Origin: Saccharothrix ecbatanensis
Lineage (GTDB): Bacteria; Actinomycetota; Actinomycetes; Mycobacteriales; Pseudonocardiaceae
Direction: 5' to 3'
Length of the DNA: 64,000 bases
Assembly (NCBI RefSeq): GCF_014205015.1
Contig: NZ_JACHMO010000001.1
Location: 3,100,001 to 3,164,000 of the forward strand
In this document: positions 1 through 8,954 of the stretch, piece after piece
Layout: every line of letters starts with the position of its first letter
How positions within the stretch are numbered: position 1 is the first letter of the stretch
Program-made: the position numbers and the translations under genes
The notes under the pieces: model-generated
Database searches by the model: none
The model's input: only the letters and a program-made list of their open reading frames with translations
Told to the model about the DNA's origin: nothing

Positions 1-2
1 CC

Positions 3-260
3 GGGGACGTGGCCCGCGCGTACGTCGGGGAACGGCTCGTGGCCGACCACTTCTGGCACGGCCCCGAGTGGGAGATCGGCCTGCGCCGCTTCGCCGACCA
101 GGTGGTGGAGCACGGCGTCGAGATCAAGGTCCTGCCCCGTCCACCGGACAGCGCCGTGTACGTGGACCACTCGGTGCGCGCCCGGTACAAGGCCGCGCTG
201 GACACCGCACGGGTCGAATCGGTCCGGTTGGTGCGCCGCGCCCGGGTGGAGCTGTGGTGA
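3..260 (+). CDS. C-terminal fragment of a probable glycoside hydrolase (cut by window edge)
   Basis: The reading frame is open to the left edge of the window and ends at 258-260, so only the last ~85 residues are visible. They contain VGERLVADHFWHGPEWEIGL and an Arg-rich end, which resembles the beta-sandwich tail of GH35/GH42-type beta-galactosidases; this assignment is weak. The TGA stop overlaps the GTG start of the next gene (GTGA), so it is translationally coupled to a sugar ABC-transporter operon, which supports a role in carbohydrate degradation. Start and catalytic domain lie outside the window. Confidence 0.5.
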   Translation, partial: GDVARAYVGERLVADHFWHGPEWEIGLRRFADQVVEHGVEIKVLPRPPDSAVYVDHSVRARYKAALDTARVESVRLVRRARVELW

Positions 261-1585
261 ACGCGGCGAGGAACCCGTTCACCAGGCGTGCCCTGCTGCG
301 CGGCGCGCTGGGCGCAGCGGCCGTGGGTGCGTTGGGGGCGTGCGGGTCCCGCTCTACGACCCCGATCACCTCGGGCGCGGTGGACCTGCGGATCTGGACC
401 CACGACCCCGGCTACGTCACCGCGTTCACCCGGGCCGCCGGCGACCCGGCCATCACGAGCGGTTCCGCGTTCACCTTCCAGCCCCGGACCACCTCCGTCG
501 CGCCGGGCGACATCGTCACCCGCGTGATCGCCCAGGCCGTGGCCGACGGGAACACCCCGGACCTGGCGGGCGTGGTCATCGACCAGTTCCCCCGGGTCAT
601 GGGCTCGGCGATCGCCGAGAACCTGTTCGTGGACCTCACCGACACCGTCGCGCCTATGGGCGACGACCTGCTCAAGCTCGCCCCGTACTCGGTGGGCGGC
701 AAGCCCTACGGCCTGGACTCCGACAACTCGATCACCGTCCTGTACTACCGGCAGGACGTCCTCGCCGAGCACGGCGTGCCCGAGGACGTCGCCACGTGGG
801 AGGAGCTGGCGGAGCACGGCGAGCGGCTGGCCCGCGACAAGCAGGTCAGCCTGGGCATGGTGTCCGTCGGCGACAACGGCGCGATCGTCAACGGCTTCAC
901 GCAGATGCTGCTGCAACGCGGCGGCCGGGTGTTCGACGAGTCCGGCGCGCTCGTGCTCGATTCGCCCGAGGCGGTCGAGGTGCTGGAGTTCCTGGCGCGT
1001 GGGGTGAAGAGCGGATTCCTGCTGGCGCTGCCCGACCCGTACGGCAGCGCGTGCGCCGCCGCGCTGAAGTCCGGGCGACTCGCCGCGACCGCCATGCCGA
1101 ACTGGTACAACGCCTACGGGTTGCAAGCCAACGTGCCCGACCAGAAAGGTCGGTGGCGCATGCGCACGCTGCCGAGGTTCGCCGGCGGCGGGCACTTGGC
1201 CACCACGCTGGGCGGCACCGCGTTCACCGTGGTCAAGGACAAGCCGGCCACGCAGGCGGCGCTGGAGTTCCTGCGCCGGGTCTACCTGACGCGCGATGGA
1301 CAGGTGTTGCGCTACCACGCGGGCGGCTACCTGCCGACGCTGCGCCCCCTGTACCGCGACCCCGAACTGCTGGCAGTCCAAGACGACTACCTCGGCGGCC
1401 AGCGCGTGTTCGACGTCTACTCCGCGGCGGCCGACGACCTGCCGCTGTTCCACCAGGCCGCGGGCATGCAGGTGCTGGCCGCGGTGCTGGGCGGCCCGGT
1501 GCTCGACGCACTGCGAGGACGCACGTCCCCCCGCGCCGCGATCCAGGCGGGTATCGCGGCCTACCGGCAGCAGGCGAAGCGATGA
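257..1585 (+). CDS. Sugar ABC transporter substrate-binding lipoprotein (Tat-type signal)
   Basis: Extracellular solute-binding protein (family 1), about 442 residues, which would deliver an oligosaccharide to the two permeases that follow. The N-terminus has a twin-arginine stretch (FTRRALLRG, residues ~8-16), a hydrophobic core and a lipobox (GALGAC), so it should be exported folded by Tat and lipid-anchored. The GTG start was chosen because it overlaps the upstream stop and places the signal peptide at the N-terminus. It is the second visible gene of a tightly overlapping operon. No ATPase is encoded here, so a shared MsiK-like ATPase elsewhere is likely (inference). The substrate is unknown; the glycosidases in the operon suggest a plant or microbial oligosaccharide. 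Confidence 0.88.
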   Translation: MNAARNPFTRRALLRGALGAAAVGALGACGSRSTTPITSGAVDLRIWTHDPGYVTAFTRAAGDPAITSGSAFTFQPRTTSVAPGDIVTRVIAQAVADGNTPDLAGVVIDQFPRVMGSAIAENLFVDLTDTVAPMGDDLLKLAPYSVGGKPYGLDSDNSITVLYYRQDVLAEHGVPEDVATWEELAEHGERLARDKQVSLGMVSVGDNGAIVNGFTQMLLQRGGRVFDESGALVLDSPEAVEVLEFLARGVKSGFLLALPDPYGSACAAALKSGRLAATAMPNWYNAYGLQANVPDQKGRWRMRTLPRFAGGGHLATTLGGTAFTVVKDKPATQAALEFLRRVYLTRDGQVLRYHAGGYLPTLRPLYRDPELLAVQDDYLGGQRVFDVYSAAADDLPLFHQAAGMQVLAAVLGGPVLDALRGRTSPRAAIQAGIAAYRQQAKR

Positions 1586-2529
1586 GCACCCCGACCCTCG
1601 AACGTGAGCGGGCCAAGCCCGGCGCCCCGCCACCCGCGCCGGGTTCGTGGTGGTCGCGCCACCAGCGCGAAGCGGCGCCGTACGCCTTCATCTCGCCGTT
1701 CTTCGTCCTGTTCGGCCTGTTCATGGCCGTGCCGATCCTCGTCGGCCTGTACCTGAGCTGCACCGAGTGGGCCGGGTTGGGCACGCCGAAGTGGGTCGGC
1801 CTGCGCAACTACACCGACCTGCTGACCGACGCGAGCTTCTGGACGTCGATGGGCAACACCGCGCTGTACGTGGTGTTCACGCTGCTGGTCGTGGTCCCCG
1901 CGGCGCTGCTGATCGCCCAGGCCCTCAACGCCCGCGGCCTGCGCGGGCGGGACGTGTTCAGGCTGGCGTTCTTCATGCCGGTGGTCATCTCCCCCATCGT
2001 GATCACGCTGGTGTTCGGCCTGTTCTTCGACACCGAGTTCGGCATCGTCAACGGCGCGCTCAAGGCGGTGTTCGGGTTCGGCGGCATCGACTGGACCGGC
2101 GACCCGACGTGGGCCAAGGTCGCCGTCGTCGTCCTCGTGCTGTGGCGCTGGACCGGCTACCTGACCGTGTTCTTCCTGGCGGGGCTCCAGAACGTGCCGC
2201 GCGAGCTGTACGAGGCCGCCGCCATCGACGGCGCGGGACCGGTGCGCCGGTTCACCGACGTCACCCTGCCCGCGCTCAAGCCGGTGACCGCGTTCGTCGC
2301 GGTGACGGTGCTGGTCAGCACCGCGCAGATCTTCGAGGAACCGTTCCTGCTCACCCGGGGAGGGCCGGGCGAGGCGACGCTGTCGGTGGCGATGTTCGTC
2401 TACCGCGCGGGCTTCGAGCGTCAGCAGCTCGGTTACGCCGCCGCGGCCGGTGTAGTGCTGTTCATCGTCGTCGTGAGCGTCGGGCTGCTGGCCAACCGCC
2501 TGCTCGGCGTGGGGAGGGACCACCGGTGA
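1582..2529 (+). CDS. Sugar ABC transporter permease (MalF-type)
   Basis: Inner-membrane permease, 315 residues. After a Pro-rich cytoplasmic N-terminus there are six predicted membrane segments, the first around residues 33-53. The EAA loop that docks the ATPase is recognisable as ELYEAAAIDGAG (about residue 212), followed by the TLPALKP segment, as in CUT1 family members. ATG overlaps the stop of the binding-protein gene (ATGA), so the genes are coupled. It pairs with the next permease to form the channel. Confidence 0.9.
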   Translation: MSTPTLERERAKPGAPPPAPGSWWSRHQREAAPYAFISPFFVLFGLFMAVPILVGLYLSCTEWAGLGTPKWVGLRNYTDLLTDASFWTSMGNTALYVVFTLLVVVPAALLIAQALNARGLRGRDVFRLAFFMPVVISPIVITLVFGLFFDTEFGIVNGALKAVFGFGGIDWTGDPTWAKVAVVVLVLWRWTGYLTVFFLAGLQNVPRELYEAAAIDGAGPVRRFTDVTLPALKPVTAFVAVTVLVSTAQIFEEPFLLTRGGPGEATLSVAMFVYRAGFERQQLGYAAAAGVVLFIVVVSVGLLANRLLGVGRDHR

Positions 2530-3368
2530 GCACCCTGACCGCACGCCGTCCGTTCGGCGGCCGACTGCTGCTCTACGCCTTCCTCGTCACGTTGCTGCTG
2601 GTCTTCGCGCTGCCACTGCTGTGGGCGTTGTCGTCGTCGTTCAAGAGCCGCGCCGACATCTTCTCCTACCCTCCCGCCCTGCTGCCGAACCCGGCCGTGC
2701 TGGACAACTACCGGGGTCTGCTGGAGGCGCAGCCGTTCTGGAGCTGGTTCGCCATCAGCACGGTCGTCGCCGTCATCTCCACGGTGGTCTCGGTGCTGCT
2801 GTGCTCGCTGGCCGGGTTCGCCTTCGCCAAGTACCGCTTCCGCGGCCGCAACGCCCTGTTCACGATCATGTTCAGCTCGCTGGCCGTGCCGTTCGCGGTG
2901 ATCGTCGTGCCGCTGTTCATCATGGTCGCCAAGGCGCGGCTCACCGAGCCGTACTTCGCCCTCGTCGTCCCCTGGGTGGCGCCGGCGTTCGGGATCTTCA
3001 TGATGCGCCAGTACACCGAGCAGGCAGTGCCCGACGAACTCCTCGACGCTGCCCGCATCGACGGCTGCACCGAGTTCGGCCTGTTCCGGCGTGTGGTGCT
3101 GCCCTTGCTTCGACCCGCGTTGGGCGCGTTGGGGGTGTGGTCGTTCCTCAACAGCTACAACAGCCTGCTGTGGCCGCTGATCGTGATCAGCGAACCGGAG
3201 GACTACACGCTCCCCATGGGCATCCAGGCGCTGTTCGGCGCCACCGGACGGCAGTACGACCTGGTGCTGGCGGGGTCCGTACTGGCCGCCGTGCCGAGCC
3301 TCCTGGTGTTCTTCCTGCTGCGCAAGCAGTTGCTGGAAGGTCTGACCGCCGGGGCGGTGAAGGCATGA
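2526..3368 (+). CDS. Sugar ABC transporter permease (MalG-type)
   Basis: Second permease of the CUT1 importer, 280 residues. Six membrane segments are predicted, the first at ~14-35, and the EAA-type loop reads ELLDAARIDGCT followed by VVLPLLRP. The GTG start overlaps the preceding stop (GTGA). The C-terminal stretch LEGLTAGAVKA is typical of MalG-like proteins, where it contacts the ATPase. It forms a heterodimer with the upstream permease. Confidence 0.9.
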   Translation: MSTLTARRPFGGRLLLYAFLVTLLLVFALPLLWALSSSFKSRADIFSYPPALLPNPAVLDNYRGLLEAQPFWSWFAISTVVAVISTVVSVLLCSLAGFAFAKYRFRGRNALFTIMFSSLAVPFAVIVVPLFIMVAKARLTEPYFALVVPWVAPAFGIFMMRQYTEQAVPDELLDAARIDGCTEFGLFRRVVLPLLRPALGALGVWSFLNSYNSLLWPLIVISEPEDYTLPMGIQALFGATGRQYDLVLAGSVLAAVPSLLVFFLLRKQLLEGLTAGAVKA

Positions 3369-4603
3369 CTCCGGAGAAGCTGACCATCACGCTGTGGGAC
3401 TTCTCCTGGTACACCCGCACCGGGCCGGGTGAGCCGTTCGAAGACCTCGACCGGGCGTTCGCCGAAGCGGTGGAGCGGGGCTACAACACCGTGCGGATCT
3501 GCGCGATGCCGCTGCTGCTCGGTTCCGGCATCGACACCTCCGCACTGCGACTCGGCCCGTTGGGCGGCGGCTACGGCAGCCGCGTGCGGTGGTACAACGT
3601 GGGCGCACCCACCACCATCGACGCCCACGCCCACCTGCTGGCGCTGTTCCGGGCGGCACGGCGGCACGGCTGCTTCGTCATCCTGTCCAGCTGGGAGTAC
3701 CAGCAGAGCCCGTTGTTCGCGCTGGATCGGCCCTGGTTCGACGCGATCACGGCGATCGACCCGGAGGACCGCGCCGCGGCGTTGGCCGACGCCTTGGCCG
3801 ACCTGGTCGACTTCCTGGCCGAGCACGGCTTGGACGACCGCGTGGTGTTCACCGAACTGCACAACGAGGTCCAGGCCGGACACCTCGCCGACGGCCTCGA
3901 CGGTGATCTCGTGGTCGCCTTGCGCCCCCGTTTGGAACGCGGGATCGCCCGGTTCAAGCAACGCCACCCCGGCCATCCCGTCACCGTCAACTACGCAGGC
4001 GTTCCCGTGGGGTCGATGCGCGGCATCCCGCGCACGGTCGACGTGGCCGTGTTCCACCCCTACGTCTACGGCGTGCTGGACGAGCTGCTCGACGCGTTCG
4101 CCCTGCGTGACACCACCCGGCCCTTCCCCCAGGAGCGTGCCCACCGCGAACTGCTGCGCCCCGGCGCTCCGGACCTGGACGACTGGCTCCCACCGCAGGA
4201 GAACCGCCGGCGGCTGGACGCCACCATCGTCGGCAGGCGAGAGGTGTACGTCCACGACTGGTGCGACCCCGACAAGTGGGACGCGTGGCTCTACGACCGC
4301 TACGCCACCCACCGCACCGCCATGCGTCAACAGCTCACGACCTGGATCGACGCCGCCGCCGACTGGGCCGCCAACGCCGACGTGCCGCTGGTGTTCGGCG
4401 AGGGCTGGATCGGCTACACACCCCTGCACGGCGCCTTCGAGGAAGGCCCCGTCGGCGCCGCGTTCTGCCGCACCGCCGCGACCGAGGCCGCCCGGGTCGG
4501 CGCGTGGGGCTCGGTCGTCTGCTCCAACGCCGCCCCGCACCACCCGATGTGGCACGACGTCGCGCTCCAACTCGAGTGCAACGCCCTGCTCACCCGCTCC
4601 TGA
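3365..4603 (+). CDS. Cytoplasmic TIM-barrel glycoside hydrolase (cellulase-like)
   Basis: About 412 residues with no signal peptide, so it probably acts inside the cell on sugars imported by the transporter encoded just upstream (ATGA overlap). The fold looks like clan GH-A: a strand-rich start (TLWDFSWYTR), a candidate acid/base Glu in VVFTELHNE (about residue 164) and a candidate nucleophile Glu in LVFGEGW (about residue 347), separated as expected for barrel strands 4 and 7. It resembles the hypothetical cellulase-like proteins often found with actinobacterial CUT1 transporters. The substrate cannot be read from the sequence. It is the last gene before a hairpin. Confidence 0.72.
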   Translation: MTPEKLTITLWDFSWYTRTGPGEPFEDLDRAFAEAVERGYNTVRICAMPLLLGSGIDTSALRLGPLGGGYGSRVRWYNVGAPTTIDAHAHLLALFRAARRHGCFVILSSWEYQQSPLFALDRPWFDAITAIDPEDRAAALADALADLVDFLAEHGLDDRVVFTELHNEVQAGHLADGLDGDLVVALRPRLERGIARFKQRHPGHPVTVNYAGVPVGSMRGIPRTVDVAVFHPYVYGVLDELLDAFALRDTTRPFPQERAHRELLRPGAPDLDDWLPPQENRRRLDATIVGRREVYVHDWCDPDKWDAWLYDRYATHRTAMRQQLTTWIDAAADWAANADVPLVFGEGWIGYTPLHGAFEEGPVGAAFCRTAATEAARVGAWGSVVCSNAAPHHPMWHDVALQLECNALLTRS

Positions 4604-4634
4604 ACATCGTCCGAAACGGTCGCGGTAGTCGGCC

Positions 4635-4660
4635 TGGCCGGCCACCGAGGTGGCCGGCCA
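4635..4660. terminator. Bidirectional hairpin between convergent genes
   Basis: A perfect 12-bp inverted repeat (TGGCCGGCCACC with GGTGGCCGGCCA) separated by 2 nt sits between the stop codons of the glycosidase gene and the convergent anti-sigma-like gene. It has no T-run, as is common for actinobacterial terminators. It should serve both strands. Confidence 0.7.
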
Positions 4661-4672
4661 TCACGAACCTCG

Positions 4673-5476
4673 TCACCACTTGTCGGACGTGACGATCGCC
4701 TTTAGCTGGTCGAGGGTCAGCGGCGGGTGCGGCGCGTAGATCCGACCGCCCGGCGACTCGATCGCAGCGCCCAGGGGGTCCTCCTGGTTGCTGACGTTCA
4801 GGAGGACCATCGTCCCGTCCGGCCGCTTGACGCACGCCACGTGCGACACCGCGCCGGGAGCCGCCTGCCCGGTCGCGGTCGCCAGCCGGGAGCCGTCGGG
4901 CAGCGTGCTGACATCGCAGTCCTCCGTGCGGAAAAGGCTGCACCACTCCTCGGGCCCGGAATCGCTGGAGGGGATCGACAGGCCGAAGCTCCCGGTGACG
5001 CCTGCGGAGGTCAGAGTCCCGACAATCAGCGGGTTGGTGCCGTCCGGGATATCCAGCCGTTCTGTGGTGACCGGTCCTGTCTCCGGGTGCTTCGACGGGG
5101 AAGCCCCTGACGACGGGGAAGCCCCTGACAGGGCGACCTTGTCGGTCACCTCGAACGTCGCGGTGTCGCCGAGCACCACCCTGAACCGGGCGATCAGGTC
5201 ATCCGGCGAGGCGTGGGCCAGGCTGCCCGCCGTGGTCGTGGATGGTGCGGCCGACGACGAGGTGGTCGACGAGTCGGCGGCGTGCGTGCCGGAGTCGCCC
5301 GGCACCAGCCACACCGCACCCGCGACCAGGCCCGCCACCGCGACGACGGTGGCCGCGACGGGTACCAGCCGCACTGCCCGCCGCGGCCGCACGACCGGGG
5401 CAGTACCCACGGCCGCGGCGTCGGCGCGCCGCTCCAACTCGGCGAAGGCATCGTGGAGGGTGCGCAGGTCACTCAT
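4673..5476 (-). CDS. Membrane anti-sigma-factor-like protein
   Basis: About 267 residues. A short cytoplasmic N-terminus (LRTLHDAFAELERRAD) is followed by one membrane helix at ~36-58, a Ser/Thr-rich linker at ~65-88 and an extracytoplasmic domain of unknown fold. ATG overlaps the stop of the sigma-factor gene (ATGA), so the two are co-translated. This one-helix arrangement is typical of the regulatory partner encoded with SigE-family ECF sigma factors. No zinc-binding HxxxCxxC motif is visible, so it is not a ZAS-type anti-sigma. A Gly-Ala-Ser-Pro repeat occurs near residue 120. Confidence 0.68.
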   Translation of the reverse strand: MSDLRTLHDAFAELERRADAAAVGTAPVVRPRRAVRLVPVAATVVAVAGLVAGAVWLVPGDSGTHAADSSTTSSSAAPSTTTAGSLAHASPDDLIARFRVVLGDTATFEVTDKVALSGASPSSGASPSKHPETGPVTTERLDIPDGTNPLIVGTLTSAGVTGSFGLSIPSSDSGPEEWCSLFRTEDCDVSTLPDGSRLATATGQAAPGAVSHVACVKRPDGTMVLLNVSNQEDPLGAAIESPGGRIYAPHPPLTLDQLKAIVTSDKW

Positions 5477-5964
5477 GAGGTCTCCTGGAAGTTGGGGGCG
5501 GTGGCGGCGAGGTCGATGCGCAGAGCGTTGAGCGCCCGGTGGATCTGGCTGCGCACGGTCGGTTCCCGGCACCCCAGTTGTGTGGCGATCTCCCTGTCGG
5601 ACAGTCCCGCGTAGTAGCGCAGGACCACGGCCGCGCGCTGCTTCCTGGGCAGGCCGGCCAGGCGGCCGATCATCGCGTCCCGCTCGGCCCGCTCGTCCGC
5701 GCCGTCGGAGATCACCATCGGTTCGACCTCGGCGCGCGGAGACGTGCGGGTCAGCCTTCTGCGCCAGGACAGGTACTCGTTGACGACCATCCGCCGCACG
5801 TAGGCGTGCGGCTCGGCCATCACCGAGATCCGTTCCCAGCGCTCGAACGCCCGGCCCAACACGTCGCTCACCAGGTCCTCGGCCAGCCACGTCCGGCAGG
5901 TCAGGATTGTGGCGAACCGCATCAGCGCGGGACGCTGCCTTGCCACGTACTCGGCGAACTCCAT
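5473..5964 (-). CDS. SigE-family ECF RNA polymerase sigma factor
   Basis: About 163 residues with sigma region 2 (FAEYVARQRPALMRFATILT, then AEDLVSDVLGRAFERW) and region 4 helix-turn-helix (LSDREIATQLGCREPTVRSQ, near 125-144). This is the actinobacterial SigE-type ECF group (SigE_FAM). The start at 5964 was chosen for a GGGAG Shine-Dalgarno 7 nt upstream; a longer frame to 6003 exists but has poor spacing. It should be held inactive by the downstream membrane partner and may autoregulate the pair. The target regulon is not evident. Confidence 0.88.
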   Translation of the reverse strand: MEFAEYVARQRPALMRFATILTCRTWLAEDLVSDVLGRAFERWERISVMAEPHAYVRRMVVNEYLSWRRRLTRTSPRAEVEPMVISDGADERAERDAMIGRLAGLPRKQRAAVVLRYYAGLSDREIATQLGCREPTVRSQIHRALNALRIDLAATAPNFQETS

Positions 5965-6077
5965 CGGCCACTCCCGATCATCGACCTGACCTCGTTTTCG
6001 CATCCCTAATGCGCCAGTGCCCCCTTTCGTTGCATTTGGTCCTTAACGGCTTCACGCAACGTCCGCGACCTCGATCC

Positions 6078-8669
6078 TTAGGCAATGCTCCAGTCCTGCG
6101 CGGTGAGGCCGTTGCAGGTCCACTGCCGGACCTCGGCGCCTGGTGCGGTGCCCCAGTTGTAGTTGTCCAGGCAGAGACCGCTGTGCCGGTTGACCAGGGT
6201 GGTGACGCCGCTGGTGGTGGTCAGCCGCCAGTGCTGGACGGGCAGGTTGTTGCACGTCCACTGGTGGACCACGGCTCCGGGCGCGGTCGCGAAGTCCTTG
6301 TTGTCCAGGCACAGGTCGCTGTGGCCGTTGCGGACCTCGTAGTAGCCATCACCGACCGGGGTCAGGGTCCAGTCCTGGACGGGCAGGCCGTTGCAGGTCC
6401 ACTGCCGGACCTCGGCGCCTGGTGTGGTGACGGCGTTGTAGTCGTCCAGGCAGAGGTTGCTGTGCTGGTTGCGGATGCGCTTCACCGTGGGGTCGGGCAC
6501 CGGGTTGCCCGACAGGACGTCGATGTCCATGTTGCCGTAGGTGTCCTGCAACATCGCCAGGGATTCGGCGTGCGCGACGGAGTTCCACGGCAGCCAGAGG
6601 TCGACCCCGCCGTAGCGCAGGTCGGCCAGGCCGATGGCCTCCTCCACCAGGCCGTCCCGGCCGTAGCCGAGCGGGTTGCCGGGGTACTGGGTGGTCAGCT
6701 TGGTGTTGTTGGCGAGCAGCCGTGCCTGTTGCAGGTAGTGGTTGTCGTTGGTGGCACGGTAGAGGCGGTAGAAGTCGAACAGCATCCCGGACTGCCAGGT
6801 GTCCATCGCCGAGTGCCCGGTCGCGATGACGCTCTGGCCCCGCACGCCGTACTTCGCGTAGGCCGGGCGGCTGGAGGCCACCGAGTAGTTCCAGGCGAAC
6901 TGCCAGGTCTCGGCGAAGTCCGCGGCCCGCTGCGCCGCCTGCAACCACCGCTGGTCGCGGGTGTGGTCGTAGGCCGACAGGAACGCCCGCAACGCCAGCG
7001 AGGCGGCCTCCTTGTCGGTCACGTTCGGGTTGTCCGGCGTGCCACCCACGTAGGCCGAGGGCAGGTGCACGGTCTGCCACGCGAACTCCGCCGCCCGCAA
7101 CGCCGCCGTGCGGTACCGGGTGTCACCGGTGTAGGCGGTCAGCTCCATCAGGAACGGGATCGCGTTGTGGGTGTTGTACTTGGCCTGGTTGTCCGGCGCG
7201 GTGCCCGCGAGGTTGTACGACCGGTAGTAGGACCCGTCCGCGTTCTGGTTGGCGACCAGCCAGTCGCCGAAGCGGCGGGCGTAGGACTCCCAGGACGCGA
7301 CCGGCGTGCCGCGGCCTCGCATGAACCGGGCGGCCTTGAGGACGCCCTCCAAGCCATCGGTGGCGATGCGCAGGTAGGTCGGGTAGAAGCTGCGCCACCC
7401 CGGCGGGTTCACGTCGTACCACGTCCTGGGCAGACCCGACGGCGCCGACGAGTTCGCCGCCCAGAAGTCCAGGATCTGCCGCCCCTTGGTCGCGTGGTCC
7501 GGGCGGTTGTTGAGCAGCCCGTCGCGCAGCATCAGGTAGGCCGCCGGTATCTGCTGACCGACGAACCCCATCTGATAACTGACCTCGCGCACGTTGCCGT
7601 CCATCCACACGCTGAACGGCAACCCCGGCGCCCCACCCCAATTCCCCTGGTACGACGCCAGCACGTCCACAGAGGACCGGTAGACCTGCTGGACCGGGAC
7701 CTTGGTGATCTCCGGGTTGCTCATGTCCCAGTGGTAGCGCCACGAATCGCGCACCGCCGCGCCGAAGTCCGCGGTCTTGTGCGCCCGGATGCGGAACTGG
7801 TAGCTCTGCGTGTGCCCGACCGTCACCGGGTTGCTGCGCCGCACCCACGCCGCGCCCCGGTTGACGTAGTTCTTCTCCCCCTCCATACCGGGGTAGACGA
7901 TCGCCAGCTTGCTCGACGGGACCCGCTGCGCGCCCAACGCGGCGTGCGTGATCCCGCCGTTGACCAACCAGGCCCCGCTGCCCTCGTCCACCGGTGACGC
8001 CGCACGCGGGTTCTGGTGGGCGAGACTCACGTCCAGACCGCTGCCCGGGTCGTGCATCATCACGAACGGCAACGGCATCCGCATCTCGCGGAAGTACAGG
8101 TAGTTGTCGTTGAGGTTGCTGCCCAACGCCCCCGCCGGCACGGTGCGGTTGCGGTCGTACATCACCCCCGGCGCCAGGAACTGGTAGTCCTGCAACGGTC
8201 GCGGAGCCGCGGCACCGATCGTGAACCGGGAGTTGAAGCCCTGGTCGGCCGCGTTGGCGGTGACCACCGCGACGGTCCGGGTCACACTGAACCCACCGCC
8301 CGGCGCGGCCTCGTAGCTGTCCCTGAACCTGAACACGCTGCCGTTGCGGCTGCGCACGTCACCGGCGCCGACCAACCGCGTGCCTTCCAGCACGACCGAC
8401 GCGTACTGCCCGTTGGCGTCCGTGGGCGTCTCGCCGTTCTTGACGATCACCTGCATCGGCTGCTGCTCGGCCAGCACCGACGCGCCACTGGCCACGTCCC
8501 GCACCACCACCGATTGAGTGGTCGGGCCGGTGGTGAGCACCAGCTCGTGGTTCCCGGAGCGCAACGAACCCGAGGCGGCCTGCGCACCGGTGCCGCTCAC
8601 CGGCGCCAGCACCGAGGCAGTCGCCAAGGCCAAGGCAGCGGCGAGTAAGCCCTTCCTTCTGCGGATCAT
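6078..8669 (-). CDS. Large secreted carbohydrate-active protein with C-terminal ricin-type CBM13
   Basis: 863 residues. A Sec signal peptide (MIRRRKGLLAAALALATASV then Ala-rich, cleavage near GAQA-AS) is followed by a beta-sandwich-like region (~35-290), an alpha-helical toroid-like region (~300-730) with LPRTWYDVNPPGWRSFYPTY, and a ricin-type beta-trefoil at ~735-863. The trefoil has three ~42-residue repeats ending in QDW, QHW and QDW, each with LCLD and RQWTCN/HQWTCN. I do not recognise the catalytic family; a polysaccharide lyase or alpha/alpha-barrel hydrolase is plausible. The trefoil should bind galactose/xylose-type sugars. A LacI-type operator about 54 nt upstream suggests sugar-specific induction. 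The gene is monocistronic. Confidence 0.75.
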   Translation of the reverse strand: MIRRRKGLLAAALALATASVLAPVSGTGAQAASGSLRSGNHELVLTTGPTTQSVVVRDVASGASVLAEQQPMQVIVKNGETPTDANGQYASVVLEGTRLVGAGDVRSRNGSVFRFRDSYEAAPGGGFSVTRTVAVVTANAADQGFNSRFTIGAAAPRPLQDYQFLAPGVMYDRNRTVPAGALGSNLNDNYLYFREMRMPLPFVMMHDPGSGLDVSLAHQNPRAASPVDEGSGAWLVNGGITHAALGAQRVPSSKLAIVYPGMEGEKNYVNRGAAWVRRSNPVTVGHTQSYQFRIRAHKTADFGAAVRDSWRYHWDMSNPEITKVPVQQVYRSSVDVLASYQGNWGGAPGLPFSVWMDGNVREVSYQMGFVGQQIPAAYLMLRDGLLNNRPDHATKGRQILDFWAANSSAPSGLPRTWYDVNPPGWRSFYPTYLRIATDGLEGVLKAARFMRGRGTPVASWESYARRFGDWLVANQNADGSYYRSYNLAGTAPDNQAKYNTHNAIPFLMELTAYTGDTRYRTAALRAAEFAWQTVHLPSAYVGGTPDNPNVTDKEAASLALRAFLSAYDHTRDQRWLQAAQRAADFAETWQFAWNYSVASSRPAYAKYGVRGQSVIATGHSAMDTWQSGMLFDFYRLYRATNDNHYLQQARLLANNTKLTTQYPGNPLGYGRDGLVEEAIGLADLRYGGVDLWLPWNSVAHAESLAMLQDTYGNMDIDVLSGNPVPDPTVKRIRNQHSNLCLDDYNAVTTPGAEVRQWTCNGLPVQDWTLTPVGDGYYEVRNGHSDLCLDNKDFATAPGAVVHQWTCNNLPVQHWRLTTTSGVTTLVNRHSGLCLDNYNWGTAPGAEVRQWTCNGLTAQDWSIA

Positions 8670-8722
8670 GGTTGAACCCTTCGACGTTGGAGGGCGTGGA
8701 CCATCCCCGAACGAAGTGGGGA

Positions 8723-8742
8723 CCATGTTAACGCTAACATGG
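8723..8742. promoter_or_regulatory. LacI-family operator-like palindrome
   Basis: Palindrome CCATGTTAACGCTAACATGG: 8-bp perfect arms (CCATGTTA/TAACATGG) around a 4-nt centre, ~54 nt upstream of the secreted CBM13 protein start. The TGTTAACGCTAACA core fits LacI/GalR-family operators of actinobacteria. It could also affect the divergent Hsp70-like gene. The cognate regulator is not next to it; the only LacI gene in the window, at 50.6 kb, lies beside differently built sites. Confidence 0.65.
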
Positions 8743-8954
8743 CTGCTCGGGCGGCTCAAGAACCTCAGAGTCCGCGGATCGCGCGCGTTCGATCCCGCGG
8801 TTGCCAGTGGCGGCCTCGACACCGACATCTGGGCAGAACGGGCAAGGTCGCCGACCGAAGGGGCAGGACGGACATCCGTACCACCTGCGCGGTGCTCGCT
8901 CGGTGCTTCCATGGCTGCGGGACCGCCAGGTGACCTTCGAGGGGAGTGTCCGAC

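Noticed and set aside
6081..6480. Tandem DNA repeat or CRISPR-like array
   Set aside because: The ~140-bp periodicity encodes the three QxW repeats of the ricin trefoil; no short identical repeats with unique spacers.
5907..7997. 696-codon plus-strand frame opposite the secreted CBM13 protein
   Set aside because: Low-complexity Val/Arg/Gly composition and no ribosome site; the minus-strand protein has a signal peptide and QxW repeats.
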